A stretch of 64,000 bases of DNA from positions 682,001 to 746,000 of the forward strand of contig JAGTPG010000002.1 of NCBI GenBank assembly GCA_018195615.1, given 5' to 3'. The stretch's first letter is position 1, and every line of letters starts with the position of its first letter. The notes under the pieces are model-generated. The model worked only from the letters and a program-made list of their open reading frames with translations, was not told the origin of the DNA and did no database searches. Positions 1-8,957 of this stretch are shown here, in pieces. The translations under genes and the position numbers were made by a program. This stretch comes from Streptomyces tuirus (GTDB taxonomy: Bacteria > Actinomycetota > Actinomycetes > Streptomycetales > Streptomycetaceae).

Positions 1-366
1 CTCCACGGCACCGGCGATGTCTTCGGGGGCGCCGTCCGGCGTATTGACCACGCGCAGCGCGTAACCGGCGTCCCGCACGGCCTGCTCGATGTGCACGAGC
101 AGAGAGGCGGTTCCGTATCCGGCGGTCCCCAGAGCGACGACACCGAGGGAACGGGTGCGTCCGGAGGCCAGCGCCCTGGCAGCGTGGTTCAGCCGATAGC
201 CCAGTTCCTCGGCGGCCGCGAGGACACGCCGACGCACCTCTTCGGAGACGTACGGCTCATCGTTGAATACCCGGGAGACCGTCTTGCGCGACACCCCCGC
301 CAGCTGAGCGACGTCAGCACTGCGTGGCGCGGTGGAGCTCGCAGCGCGCCCCACTTCTCGTGCCAT
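1..366 (-). CDS. LacI-family transcriptional regulator, N-terminal part (runs off window)
   Basis: The minus strand reads from an ATG at 366 to the left edge, giving 122 codons of an open, incomplete protein. Residues about 16-62 are a classic LacI helix-turn-helix and hinge helix (ADVAQLAGVSRKTVSRVFN, then a conserved RVLAAAEELGYRLNHAARAL). The start of the periplasmic-binding-like ligand domain follows (SLGVVALGTAGYG). The family binds palindromic operators near sugar-uptake or catabolic genes and is released by a small ligand. The ligand domain and target genes lie outside the window, so the effector cannot be named. The assignment to the family is secure. Confidence 0.93.
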   Translation of the reverse strand, partial: MAREVGRAASSTAPRSADVAQLAGVSRKTVSRVFNDEPYVSEEVRRRVLAAAEELGYRLNHAARALASGRTRSLGVVALGTAGYGTASLLVHIEQAVRDAGYALRVVNTPDGAPEDIAGAVE

Positions 367-414
367 GAAAACTCCCTACACAGCGACGTTCACGCATCGA
401 ACCGCGTCAGGCAA

Positions 415-445
415 TGTGACCGCGCGATCAGGACGCGCGGTCACA
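415..445. terminator. Perfect 12-bp stem-loop between lacI-type gene and UvrA-like fragment
   Basis: TGTGACCGCGCG (415-426) and CGCGCGGTCACA (434-445) are perfect inverted arms around a 7-nt loop. The hairpin lies 49 bp upstream of the LacI start and about 107 bp downstream of the minus-strand UvrA-like fragment. It could stop leftward transcription before the regulator gene. No T-run follows, as is common for actinomycete terminators. An operator role for the LacI protein is the alternative, but the 7-nt spacer and GC-rich arms look more like an RNA hairpin. Confidence 0.5.
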
Positions 446-551
446 CCTATACGGCAGACGCGGCCACACATCAAGGGTTCTCACCACTCCACTTCCGATC
501 CACCGGGTGGCGAGGACCGACTCGACCATCGAGGAGCGCGTCTAGGGCACG

Positions 552-788
552 TCATTCGCAGCAGCGCTGCTTTCCGGTGTTGTAGGAGAAGTCTCCGGGC
601 TTGTATCCGTGCTCTTTCGCCACCGGGAGGGCGGCGTGGACGCGTCGCAGTTCGTCGAGGACGTTGCTGTAGGTGCCGATCGTGGATCGGATGTTCGTGC
701 CGATCGGGGAGGCGTCGACGACGTACACGGTCTTGATCCCGGCAGCGTCCACGAAGTCCACGTGGGCGGGGAGGCGTTCCTCGTTCAA
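552..788 (-). pseudogene. Internal fragment of a UvrA-like ABC ATPase
   Basis: The 78-residue reading frame contains DASPIGTNIRSTIGTYSNV followed by HGYKPGDFSYNTGKQRC. This matches the conserved stretch of UvrA and UvrA-like drug-resistance ATPases just before the second zinc-binding CxxC. The full family is 750-950 residues, so both ends are missing: the frame stops after QRCCE, where RCxxCxGxG is expected. The 5' edge abuts the opposite-strand TPR-type fragment at about 789, so both genes are broken head to head. It is a relic without independent function. Confidence 0.6.
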
Positions 789-1435
789 CCTCTCCCGGCT
801 GCTGACCCGCGACGGCCAGGGTAAGGCCGCCTACGACCTGCTGGTCCGCCTCAACCACGCCGCGCGGCAGCGGGAGAAGACCGAGATCGACGGCCGCACC
901 GTCGACCTGTCGACCCTGACCGGCACGGACGAGGACCACCGCACGGTGTGCCAGGAGCTGTACGTCACCCTGCTCGTGGACGGCGCCCGCGTGCTCGCCC
1001 GGATCGGCCGGTGGACCGAGGCCGCCGACGCCATGGCTCAGCACCGCGGCATCGGCAACCGCCTCCTCGACGGCCGCCAGATCAAGATCATGGCCCTGAT
1101 GGAACACCGCTTGGACCAGCAGGCCCGCGACCTGATCGACACCAGCCAGTCCACGGAGCCCTGGGAGAGAGCCATCGCTCTCCTCCGACCGCACCCTTGA
1201 TGAAGCCGTCCAGCTCCTTGCCCACCCCGATCCACCGACCGCCGCCTTCCAGACCCGGACGGCCCTGTCAGCCCTGGAACTGGACCGCACCGGACGATAC
1301 GCCGCCCGGGTACTCGACTCCCCCGTCAGCGTCGCCCGACTCGACGCCTACGCCGCACGAGACGCACTGAACCACCCCGTCGTTGCGGCCGGACTGGGAT
1401 CCGGCGTCCTGTCCGCCCACCACCATGAGGCCTGA
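789..1435 (+). pseudogene. 5'-truncated, frameshifted TPR-type regulatory protein remnant
   Basis: From about 789 the plus strand reads RLLTRDGQGKAAYDLLVRLNHAA, then QELYVTLLVDGARVLARIGRW and MAQHRGIGNRLLDGRQIKIM. This helical, TPR-like pattern is what I associate with the C-terminal half of streptomycete XRE-type helix-turn-helix proteins. The frame changes at about 1165-1190 and continues as DEAVQLLAHPDPPTAAFQTR through DAYAARDALNHPVV to a TGA at 1435. The N-terminal DNA-binding part is absent and the junction with the UvrA-like fragment is abrupt. The shift here is +1 or -2, unlike the single-base losses elsewhere, so this one may be a true pseudogene. Confidence 0.5.
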
Positions 1436-1775
1436 CAGGCGCGGTTGCCCGAGCCGAGGCAGAGCTGGAAAGGCTGCTACAGGCCGAACCAGATCCCAGT
1501 TAGGAGGGGACGACGGGGTTGACCCGCCGTACTGCCCACGCTGTTTGGCGGTGTCGGCGTTTCGGCCACTTCCTGCCCACGCTCTTTGGCGGTGTCGGCG
1601 TTTCGGCCACTTCCTGCCCGCAGCCCTCCAAGCCGGACCAGGGATCCCGCACCCGCGGGTTCCCTCACGCAGGAAATAGCGGGCTCCCCAGCACGACCGA
1701 ATGACGTGTGTTCGATATCGCAGCCGGGTCGTTAGACCTGACGACTCTGCCGCAGCGACCGTCCTAGGGGGAGCG
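1436..1775. other. Intergenic stretch with tandem repeat, upstream of ABC transporter
   Basis: No coding frame with family resemblance is visible in these 340 bases. The stretch contains the 41-bp tandem repeat listed separately. The promoter for the ABC transporter and Nudix genes probably lies in its right half, and a good Shine-Dalgarno (AGGGGGA) sits just before the ATG at 1776. Confidence 0.5.
1532..1620. repeat. 41-bp tandem repeat, two full copies plus partial third
   Basis: A 41-bp unit starting CTGCCCACGCTSTTTGG and ending GTTTCGGCCACTTC occurs at 1532-1572 and 1573-1613, with a single G/C difference. The first bases of a third copy follow (1614-1620). It is non-coding and lies about 160 bp upstream of the ABC transporter start. 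It is too few copies and too similar for a CRISPR. It is best read as a recent local duplication. Confidence 0.85.
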
Positions 1776-3712
1776 ATGACCTCGGCCATTACGCAGGACC
1801 AGCCGCCGCAACCGCCAAAGGGGACCGCGCAGGACGACGAAGCGCAGGAGGCCGGTGTTCGAGAGGAGGAATACCTCTACCGTGACGAGTCAAGGCTCCA
1901 GGCCGGATCCCTGCTGACCTCCCGCACCATGGCGCGGCGCCTGCCCTCGCTCGTTCGGCGCTCGGTGCAGATGGCCTGGCGCGTGGACCGCGGCGCGACC
2001 ATCGGCCTGCTGGTGTGATCGGGACCGGCGTCCTCGCGGCCCTCGGCCTCCTGGCCGTCACGGGCACGATCACCGCGCTGATCTCCTCGGGCGACATCAC
2101 CGAGCGGCTGTGGGACGCCGCCCCGCAGCTGGCCGTGATCACCGCCGCCACCGGCCTGCGCGCGCTGCTGGGCATCACCGTCGTCTGGCTGACCGGCCGT
2201 CTGCGCCCGGTGCTCGGCCGGGCAGCGGAGCTGACGATGATCGAGGCCGCGCTCGGCGCGGAACTGGCCGCCAACAACAAGCCCGGCTACAACGACGCCT
2301 ACGACATCGCCGACCGCGGCGCCCAGGTCACCCCCGACCTCGTCGAAGAAGCACAAGACGTCCTCGCGGCGACCGCGACACTCACGGCCGGCGCCACCGT
2401 CCTGACCGTCCTGCACCCCCTGCTCCTTCCCCTTCTCTTCCTCGCATGCCTGCCGCAGGCCGCCGCCTACGTCCGCTCCGCCCGCGTGCTCTACCTCGCC
2501 GGACTGGAGACCTCCGGCCGACGCCGGATGCTGGGCAAGCTGCGCTGGCACATGGCCTACATGGAGTCGAGCGAGGAGATGCGCGCCTGCCTGGCAGGCC
2601 CCTTCCTGATCGGCCGGTACCGGCGGCTGGCCGACTCGGTCAACGCAGCCGAACGAAAAGCCGCGAACACCGGTGCCTGGATGGGGCTGGCCGGAGCAGT
2701 GGCCGGCGGGATCGCCTCTACCGCGGTGTGGGCTGCGCTGCTGTGGCTCCTTGCCTCCGGGCGGATCAGCCTGGCGGCCGGAGGCGGCGCCGTCTTCGCC
2801 CTCCAGACCGCCACCGGCTCGGTGCGCGGCATCATCAACGGCGGGGCACGCCTGGTGCGCACCGGCTGGTACGTGCAGGACTGGCAGAACTTCCTCGACA
2901 ACGCCCGCGGCCAGGCCATGACCGACTCCCGCGGCACCGCGCCCGTGACCGCCGCCCCGGAGCGTTTCGAGGTCCGCGACGTCACCTACCGCTACGACGG
3001 CGCCCCGAAAGACAGCCTGAGCAACGTCTCCCTGCACGTGCGGCGCGGGGAGATCGTGGCGCTGGTCGGGGAGAACGGCTCCGGCAAGACGACCCTCTCC
3101 CGCCTGCTGTGCGGGCTGCTGCTGCCCACCGAGGGCGACGTGGCCTGGGACCACGCCTCCACCGCGGACCTGGACCCGTGGGGGTCGTGGGAGCACGTCG
3201 CGCTGGTGCCGCAGAAGTTCACCTACCTGCCTCTGACGATGCGCGACAACATCACCTTCGGGCAGGGCGACACCAGCGACGCAGCACTGCTCGCCGCATG
3301 CGAGGCGTCCGGCGCCGCCGAGATGCTGCCAGGCCTCCGCTCCGGCCTGAACACCCTCCTGACCAGCGAGTGGTTCGGCGGACAGCAACTCTCCGGCGGA
3401 CAGTGGCAGCGCCTGGTCCTCACCCGCGCCTTCCACCGGCAAGCGGCGCTGCTGGTGATGGATGAACCCACGGCCGCCCTCGACGCCCGCGCGGAGCACC
3501 GGATCTTCGCCGGCCTGCGCGAACTGGCCAAGGACCGCGCCATCCTGCTCATCACGCACCGCCTCACCAACGTGGCCGTCGCCGACCGGATCGTGGTCCT
3601 GGACGAAGGGAGGATCGTCCAGGAGGGCACCTACACCCAGCTCACCCAGGAGCCAGGTCTCTTCCGGACCCTGTGGGAGCTGCAGAGCCGGATGAGCGGC
3701 GACACATCCTGA
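1776..3712 (+). CDS. ABC exporter, fused membrane and ATPase domains (one apparent frameshift)
   Basis: An ATG at 1776 with a strong Shine-Dalgarno opens an 80-residue N-terminal piece ending at a TGA (2016-2018). The rest is open from a GTG at 2015 for 565 residues. One extra G near 2015 joins them into a roughly 645-residue half-transporter, the usual length for the family. The first part holds several hydrophobic segments (such as VLAALGLLAVTGTITALI and ATLTAGATVLTVLHPLLLPLL). The ATPase part has Walker A GENGSGKTT, signature LSGGQ, Walker B LLVMDEPTAALD and the switch His in LLITHR. Homodimeric exporters of this form move lipids, peptides or drugs. It opens a run of Nudix genes on the same strand. 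The alternative is a real two-gene GTGA overlap. Confidence 0.8.
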
Positions 3713-3771
3713 TCACCCCTCGCCGGTCTGCGCTGCACTCGCCCGTCCACCGTCGTGAAAGGCAGAGCTAC

Positions 3772-4894
3772 GTGTCCTCTCCCGTTTCGCCTTCGGATCA
3801 CGTCACACCGCGTGCCGCTCTGCCCGTGGCGCAGCGGCATGCGGCGTGGCTCGGCGCCGCCGCGGTCATCACCGACGAGGTCGGCCGGGTCCTGCTGGTG
3901 CACCCCACCTACCGCGAGGACGACTCGTGGCTGCTGCCCGGAGGCGTCGTCGAACCCGGCGAACACCCGCACGTCACCTGCAGGCGCGAGATCACCGAGG
4001 AACTGGGCCTGGATCTACCCCTGTCGGCCGTGCTCGCCGTCCACTCCTTCTCCCCTCACCACCCCGACCTCAAGCCCGCCACGGCATGCCCCGGCGAGAT
4101 CCGGTTCGTCTTCGACGGGGAACCCTCACCCCCGACCAGGTGGAGGCGATCCGCCTGCCGCGCGAGGAGCTGTCCGAGTACGCCTTCCTGGAGACCCGGG
4201 ACGCGGTGCAGCGGCTGCGACCCGTGGACGGGCAGATCATGCTCGCCGCCTACCGGGCCCGGCTCGGAAACACCGCCACCGCCCACCTCGCCGACGGCCG
4301 GCACATCCTCGACGTCCCGGCGCTGGACCGCCATGACGTGCACGTCCGCTACCGGCCCTTGTGGGACAGCCCTATCAACCGCGGCCCCGTCCCCGGGCGG
4401 CTGCCCGTGCAGCAAGCCTGGGCGTGGTGCTTCGTACGTGACGGCCGGGTCGTCCTGGTGGCCGACCCCGGCCCGCGGGGCGCGCTGCCGATGCTGCCCG
4501 GCGGCACCGTGGAGAAGACCGACGCGACGCCCGAGGACACCTTGCACCGCGAAGCCGCCGAGGAAGCCCAGCTCAGCCTGGCCGATCCGGTGCGACTGGG
4601 CTGGGTGCTGGACGAGACCGGCGAGGTCTACGGCGGGGTAGGGCCCAACGCCCGGCTCCGCCTGGCCGCCCGGGTCACCGCCATCGGGCCGGCAGCCGTC
4701 GACCCCGCCGCCGGTCACCCCCTCACTCGCCTGCTCGCCACCCCGCCCAGGCAGCCGCCCTGCTGGGATGGGGGCCGCCAGGAGCGCGGCAAGCCCGGCT
4801 CGCGGTGGAGACGGCACGAGAGCGGTGGGACCTGCCCACCGCTCGCCCCACCGCCATCGAGGAGATCCCGTTGGAGGGGATGCGGCTGAGCTGA
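3772..4894 (+). CDS. Two-domain Nudix hydrolase (two apparent frameshifts)
   Basis: GTG at 3772 has GAAAGGCAG upstream. The first Nudix domain reads GGVVEPGEHPHVTCRREITEELGLD, split here as GGVVEPGEH and REITEELGLD, with all catalytic glutamates of GX5EX7REUXEEXGU. A one-base loss in GGGG (4117-4120) moves to the frame with PLPVQQAWAWC-type linker sequence and a second, degenerate Nudix box (GGTVEKTDATP, HREAAEEAQL). A second loss in 4741-4748 restores the family-like end ETARERWDLPTARPTAIEEI and a stop at 4892-4894. Nudix enzymes hydrolyse nucleoside diphosphates linked to another moiety. The substrate is not predictable. It sits between an ABC exporter and a triple-Nudix gene, with short gaps. 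Confidence 0.7.
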
Positions 4895-4951
4895 CACGAA
4901 ACGCCCACCCCGCCTCGACTTGTACCGCTCCACGCCTTCTGAGGTAGCCCC

Positions 4952-6435
4952 ATGCCCTTGTCACACGACTACATCCGCACCACTGTCGAGACCTACCTCG
5001 CCCGTCACCCCCACGAGCGCGAGCAGCTCGGCGGCCTCCTGGACGCCCTCGAACGTCCCACCGACATCGCCAGCCGCTCCACCTTCACCGGACACGTCAC
5101 CTGCGGCGCGATCGTCGTCGACCCGCTCGGCCGCGTCCTGCACGTGCTGCACCTGGCGAGCGGGAAGGTCCTCGCCCCCGGCGGACACACCGAGCCCGAG
5201 GACGAGTCCCTGGCAGCAGCGGCTCTGCGGGAGCTGCATGAGGAGACCGGGATCCCGCCCCAGGCCGTGGCACCGTGGCCCGGCTACGAGACTGTGCCGT
5301 TCGACATCGACATCCACGACATCGAGGCCCACCCGGGCAAAGGCGAACCCGGCCACCAGCACTTCGACCTCCGGTTCCTCTTCAGCCTGCACACCGCGGC
5401 CGAGGCGCCGGTGGTGCTGCAGGAAGAAGAGGTCGGCGGCATCGAGTGGCGGCCCGTGGACAGGGTGACCTCCCCCTCCCTGCGCGAGAAGCTGCTCAAG
5501 CTCACGCCGGAGACCGAACCGGAGTGCGTCAACGCCTCCGCCCTCATCTACAACGACCGCGGCGAGTACCTGCTCCACCTGCGCGACTACTTCCCCGGCC
5601 AGATCCGGGAGCCGGGCATGTGGTCCCTGCTGGGCGGCGGCCGAGAGCCCCAGGACGCCGCCCTGGAACACACCGTGCGCCGCGAACTGGCCGAGGAAGC
5701 CGGGCTCGACATCGCCGACCTGACCCCGTTCGGCACCGAGTACGCCTCCGACGACGCCGACGCGCCCGTGGCCATCGCCATCTACGCCGGCCGCTGGAAC
5801 GGCGATCCTCGCGAACTCCACCTGACGGAAGGGGTGATGCTCGCCTGGTTCACCCCGACGACCTCCACCGCCTGCGCATCGCCCCCACCACCAGCGACCT
5901 CGTACGGCGCCACGCCGCCAGCCACCCGGCCGGCACCGCGCCACAGAGCGGGCTCTCATCACACGAGGAGCGCCGCCCGGCCTCCCCGCACGGCACGGTC
6001 CTCAACGTCATCGGCGTCCACCTCTACCTGGAGCGCCCCGACGGGACGGTGCTGCTCGGACTACGCCACCCCAACTCCGCCTTCGCGCCGTCCACCTGGC
6101 ACGCCCTGGCCGGCCACTGCGAGCAGGAGAGCGCCATCACCTGCCTGATCAGGGAGGCACGGGAGGAAGCCGGCCTGCACATCGAACGAGCGGACGTAGA
6201 ACTCGTCCACGTCGTCCACCACATCGACAAGGCTGGGGACCGGCCCCGCATGGGCCTGTTCTTCCGCGCTCGCACCTGGAGCGGCGAGCCGGAACTGCGT
6301 GAACCGGACAAGTGCACCCAGTGGAAATTCTGGGACCCCGCCGCGCTGCCCGGCAACCTCGTTTCCTACACCCGCCAAGCCATCGCAAAGATCCAGAACG
6401 GGGACCTGTACAGCGAGACGGGCTGGCCCGCATGA
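4952..6435 (+). CDS. Three-domain Nudix hydrolase (one apparent frameshift)
   Basis: The ATG at 4952 begins a protein of about 494 residues once one C is restored to CCCC at 5853-5856. Domain 1 has GGHTEPEDES and RELHEETGI, domain 2 GGGREPQDAAL and RRELAEEAGL, and domain 3 AGHCEQESAI and REAREEAGL, so all three keep the REXXEE core. Fusions of three Nudix domains are unusual, since single-domain enzymes are about 150-180 residues. The stop overlaps the next ATG (ATGA, 6432-6435), implying translational coupling to a P-loop kinase gene. Together with the upstream two-domain protein the locus encodes five Nudix domains. The substrate is unknown. Confidence 0.75.
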
Positions 6436-6758
6436 CCGGCACACCGAGCGGCGCACACCGTCGTCTGCCTACTGCCACTGCGGCCGGCCGCCAGAACACC
6501 CGACTGGTGGTGATCCGCGGCAATTCGGCGTCAGGCAAGTCCAGCGTGGCCCAGGGCCTGCGAGATCACTGCGGCCGCGGTATCGCGATCGTGGGCCAGG
6601 ACGTGATCCACCGGAACGTGCAATCTTCTCGGCAGCCGGTCACGGAGGGGGCCCGCCGGCCGGAGTACCTCGGCACCTCCCGCCAGCGCCAGCCCGTGGT
6701 CTCCTGCCTACGATTCCGGGACCAACCCCGGCACCATAGGCGAAGATCGGGGACATGA
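6432..6758 (+). pseudogene. P-loop kinase/AAA ATPase, 3'-truncated remnant
   Basis: Residues 24-62 read VVIRGNSASGKSSVAQGLRD followed by IAIVGQDVIHRNV. This is a P-loop nucleotide-binding site with the strand-two motif of small kinase or zeta-toxin-like ATPases. Such proteins are about 170-200 residues. After about 6615 the reading frame turns into unrelated arginine-rich sequence and stops at 6758, so the C-terminal two thirds is missing. The gene overlaps the triple-Nudix stop by ATGA, which suggests the intact kinase was part of that operon. Confidence 0.6.
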
Positions 6759-7477
6759 GCTTGTGGGGTATGGGACAGGAGACAGCCACCGCCGTCATGG
6801 GCGCCGGAGGAGCTGTGGTGGGCGCGGCCCTCACCGGGATGTTCACCGTCCGTGGTGCTCGACGGCAAGCCGCAGCCGCTGTCCAAGCCGGTCTCGCCCA
6901 GGCCGCCAGCGCCTACGTCGGCCCCCTCGACACGGCCCGCCGCGCGGCGCAGAGGGAAGCCTACGTACGGCTCATGACGGCAGCCCAGAGTTACGCGGCC
7001 GAGGTATACCCGGTCCTTCGGCTGGCCAGGGGTTTGGACAGGGCGGCCGCGAACACAGGCAGCCTCTCCCGCAGGGAAGCCGCCCGCGAGGCCGCGGCGG
7101 AAGCGGACTTCCGGGACCGCATATCGGCGGTGAACAACCCGGACCCGGTATCGACGGCTGTCCAGCATGTGGAGCTCGAAGGGCCCGTCGAGGTAGCTGA
7201 GGCCGCGCGGCAGGTGCGCGCCGCCGCCACCGGCCTCTTCCGCACGCTCCGGCGGGCAGGGCATAGCGAGCGCGTGGCCGGAGGAGTCGTTCCGCCGGAC
7301 CCGGAGCGCTCCTGGACTTGTCATGAGGAGCTGCTCGCCGCGATCGAGCGATTCACGCAGGCCGCGCAGGAGCACCTGAACCGCCGAGACCATCCACGAA
7401 GTGACGAGCGGACCGGGCGGTGGGCACCGGTCTCCGCGTTCTTCAGCCGGAGCAGCGCCCGCCGGACAACCACGTGA
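6755..7477 (+). CDS. Uncharacterised protein with N-terminal membrane segment
   Basis: The 240-residue protein starts at an ATG with GGGGAC just upstream. Residues about 12-32 (TAVMGAGGAVVGAALTGMF) form one membrane anchor. The rest is a long alanine- and arginine-rich helical region (AREAAAEADFRDRISAV, AARQVRAAATGLFRTLRRAG), probably coiled and cytoplasmic. I do not recognise a named family; similar small proteins are common in streptomycetes. Its start falls within the last four bases of the broken kinase frame. Confidence 0.65.
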   Translation: MSLWGMGQETATAVMGAGGAVVGAALTGMFTVRGARRQAAAAVQAGLAQAASAYVGPLDTARRAAQREAYVRLMTAAQSYAAEVYPVLRLARGLDRAAANTGSLSRREAAREAAAEADFRDRISAVNNPDPVSTAVQHVELEGPVEVAEAARQVRAAATGLFRTLRRAGHSERVAGGVVPPDPERSWTCHEELLAAIERFTQAAQEHLNRRDHPRSDERTGRWAPVSAFFSRSSARRTTT

Positions 7478-7782
7478 CCACTCACTCACTGATGCCGACA
7501 CCAACTGGCCGGGTTGCACTTCACGATGTTGATGTCCGTGGCGGTGCCCTCGGCCTTAGCGTCCTCTCGCGGTCCTACACGCTGGGCAGGTCGTAGCTCA
7601 CCGCCGACGTGCGCCTCCTGTACCCACTCGACCCGGTAGTTGCTCCCTCTTCGGCTTGGTGTGCGACGACCATCCGCAGTTCCACAACCTCGCATCCAGG
7701 ACTGAATGCGTGGCCCTGCCCTGGTCAGAATGCCTCCCCTACCCTGCCGGACACCGACAGCACCTCCTGACGAGAACGCCCG
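7478..7782. other. Intergenic stretch, no gene supported
   Basis: These 305 bases separate the small membrane protein from a TetR remnant. A minus-strand open frame across it has no family resemblance and no good start. I see no clear hairpin or operator. Confidence 0.4.
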
Positions 7783-7935
7783 GTGCGGTGCATGGTTAAC
7801 CGTGAAGATCTGCTGGCCGGCGCCAAGCAGTGCCTCATCGAACGCGGCTGGGCGCGCACCACCGTTCGTGACATCGCCGCGGCCGCCGGCGTGAACCGCG
7901 CGGCCATCGGCTACCACTTCGGCTCGCGGGACGTA
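7783..7935 (+). pseudogene. TetR-family regulator, N-terminal remnant only
   Basis: The frame reads MVNREDLLAGAKQCLIERGW, then TTVRDIAAAAGVNRAAIGYHFGSRD. This is the complete TetR helix-turn-helix and its lead-in. TetR proteins are about 190-220 residues, but similarity ends after FGSRD at about 7932, and the frame then runs into the 3' end of the opposite-strand acyl-CoA dehydrogenase. The ligand-binding domain is missing, so no regulator is made. The breakpoint marks the edge of the steroid module. Confidence 0.7.
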
Positions 7936-7967
7936 TCAGCTCCTTGCGTGCACGGTGCGGGGCGCGA

Positions 7968-8957
7968 TCAGCCGGTGAGGACCCGCGCACGGCAGGCCGC
8001 GGGTGTTCCCCAGGCGGTGCGCAGGGCACGGGCCTTGCGGATCCACAGGGACAGGTCCAGTTCCTCGGTGTAGCCGACGGCGCCGTGGCAGTGCAGAGCC
8101 GTGCGGGCGGCTCCGTAGGCCGCCTCGCCCGCCGCCACCTTCGCCGCCGCGAGGTCGCGGGCGCAGTCCGGCTGCCCTGCCGCCAGAGCGATCGCCGACG
8201 CGTGGATGAGGGGCTGCGCGAATTCCAGTGCGATCAGGGTGTCCGCCAGGCGATGCTTCACCGCCTGGAAGGAGCCGATGGGCCGGCCGAACTGGGTGCG
8301 CTGCTTCACGTAGTCGACCGTGCGGTCGAGCAGGGCCCGGCCGAGTCCGAGGGCCTGGGCGGCGGTGGCGAGTGCCGCGATGCCGGCGGCGTGCGCCGCA
8401 GCTGCCCGCACGCCGGGGCCCTGGGCCAGGACGGTCCCGCCGAGCGGGCGGGCCAGGCGGCGTGCCGGGTCGGCCGACGGCTGGACGGGACCCGCCGACT
8501 CCGCCACGCGCACCGTGTCCTCGGTGACGACGAAGACGACGTCGGCGGCGTCCGCGTCCAGGGCGTAGGGGCTGTCGGGCGTCAGCAGACACAGCGAGGC
8601 GGCCGTCTTGCCCGAGGCGATGCCCGGCAGCCAGGCCGTGGCGGGAGCGGTGTCGTCCAGGTGGTCGAGCAGCGCGGCCACGGCGACCGTTTCCACCAGC
8701 GGACCGGGTACCGCGTGACGGCCCAACTCCGTGAAGCCGACGGCAAGTTCGATGGGACGTACGCCCACACCCTCCTGCTCCTCCGGTACGGCCAGGGCGA
8801 AGACGCCGGCCTCCGCCAGGCGGGCCCAGAGCGCACGCCCGGGGCCGTGGTCTCCGGTGGACCATGCCCGGACGACCGCCGGGGTCCCGGCCGCCGTCAG
8901 CATGCCGTCCAGCGATCGGGCGAACTCCCGTTGCTCGTCGTCGAGGAGGAACCGCAT
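7968..8957 (-). CDS. Acyl-CoA dehydrogenase, small subunit type (FadE32/33-like)
   Basis: The 329-residue protein starts at an ATG (8955-8957) overlapping the upstream stop in TGATG. It has the acyl-CoA dehydrogenase layout with a short N-terminal helical domain (EEQEGVGVRPIELAVGFTELG), a reduced middle domain, and the C-terminal FAD-contact helices (LDRTVDYVKQRTQFGRPIGSFQAVKH, split as VDYVKQRTQFGRPIG). Length and divergence fit the short partner of the alpha2beta2 dehydrogenases used on steroid-derived CoA esters, such as mycobacterial FadE32/FadE33. The partner is probably the 389-residue dehydrogenase immediately upstream. It would introduce a double bond into a steroid C/D-ring propionyl or ring-opened CoA intermediate; the exact step is inferred. 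Confidence 0.85.
   Translation of the reverse strand: MRFLLDDEQREFARSLDGMLTAAGTPAVVRAWSTGDHGPGRALWARLAEAGVFALAVPEEQEGVGVRPIELAVGFTELGRHAVPGPLVETVAVAALLDHLDDTAPATAWLPGIASGKTAASLCLLTPDSPYALDADAADVVFVVTEDTVRVAESAGPVQPSADPARRLARPLGGTVLAQGPGVRAAAAHAAGIAALATAAQALGLGRALLDRTVDYVKQRTQFGRPIGSFQAVKHRLADTLIALEFAQPLIHASAIALAAGQPDCARDLAAAKVAAGEAAYGAARTALHCHGAVGYTEELDLSLWIRKARALRTAWGTPAACRARVLTG

Noticed and set aside
1532..1620. CRISPR-like repeat
   Set aside because: Copies are directly adjacent with no spacers and only two to three units; a tandem duplication.
2010..2020. Programmed ribosomal frameshift in the ABC gene
   Set aside because: No slippery heptamer or downstream stem was evident, and the window contains about 20 similar one-base losses in unrelated genes.
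1877..3559. Long minus-strand open frame opposite the ABC exporter
   Set aside because: High-GC shadow frame with no family resemblance; the plus strand has complete ATPase motifs.
7486..7917. 143-codon minus-strand frame between the membrane protein and the TetR remnant
   Set aside because: No recognised family, weak start, and it overlaps the clear TetR helix-turn-helix on the other strand.
1..8000. Prophage or integrative element covering the damaged left region
   Set aside because: No integrase, excisionase, transposase, tRNA or att-like direct repeat was found; only broken genes.
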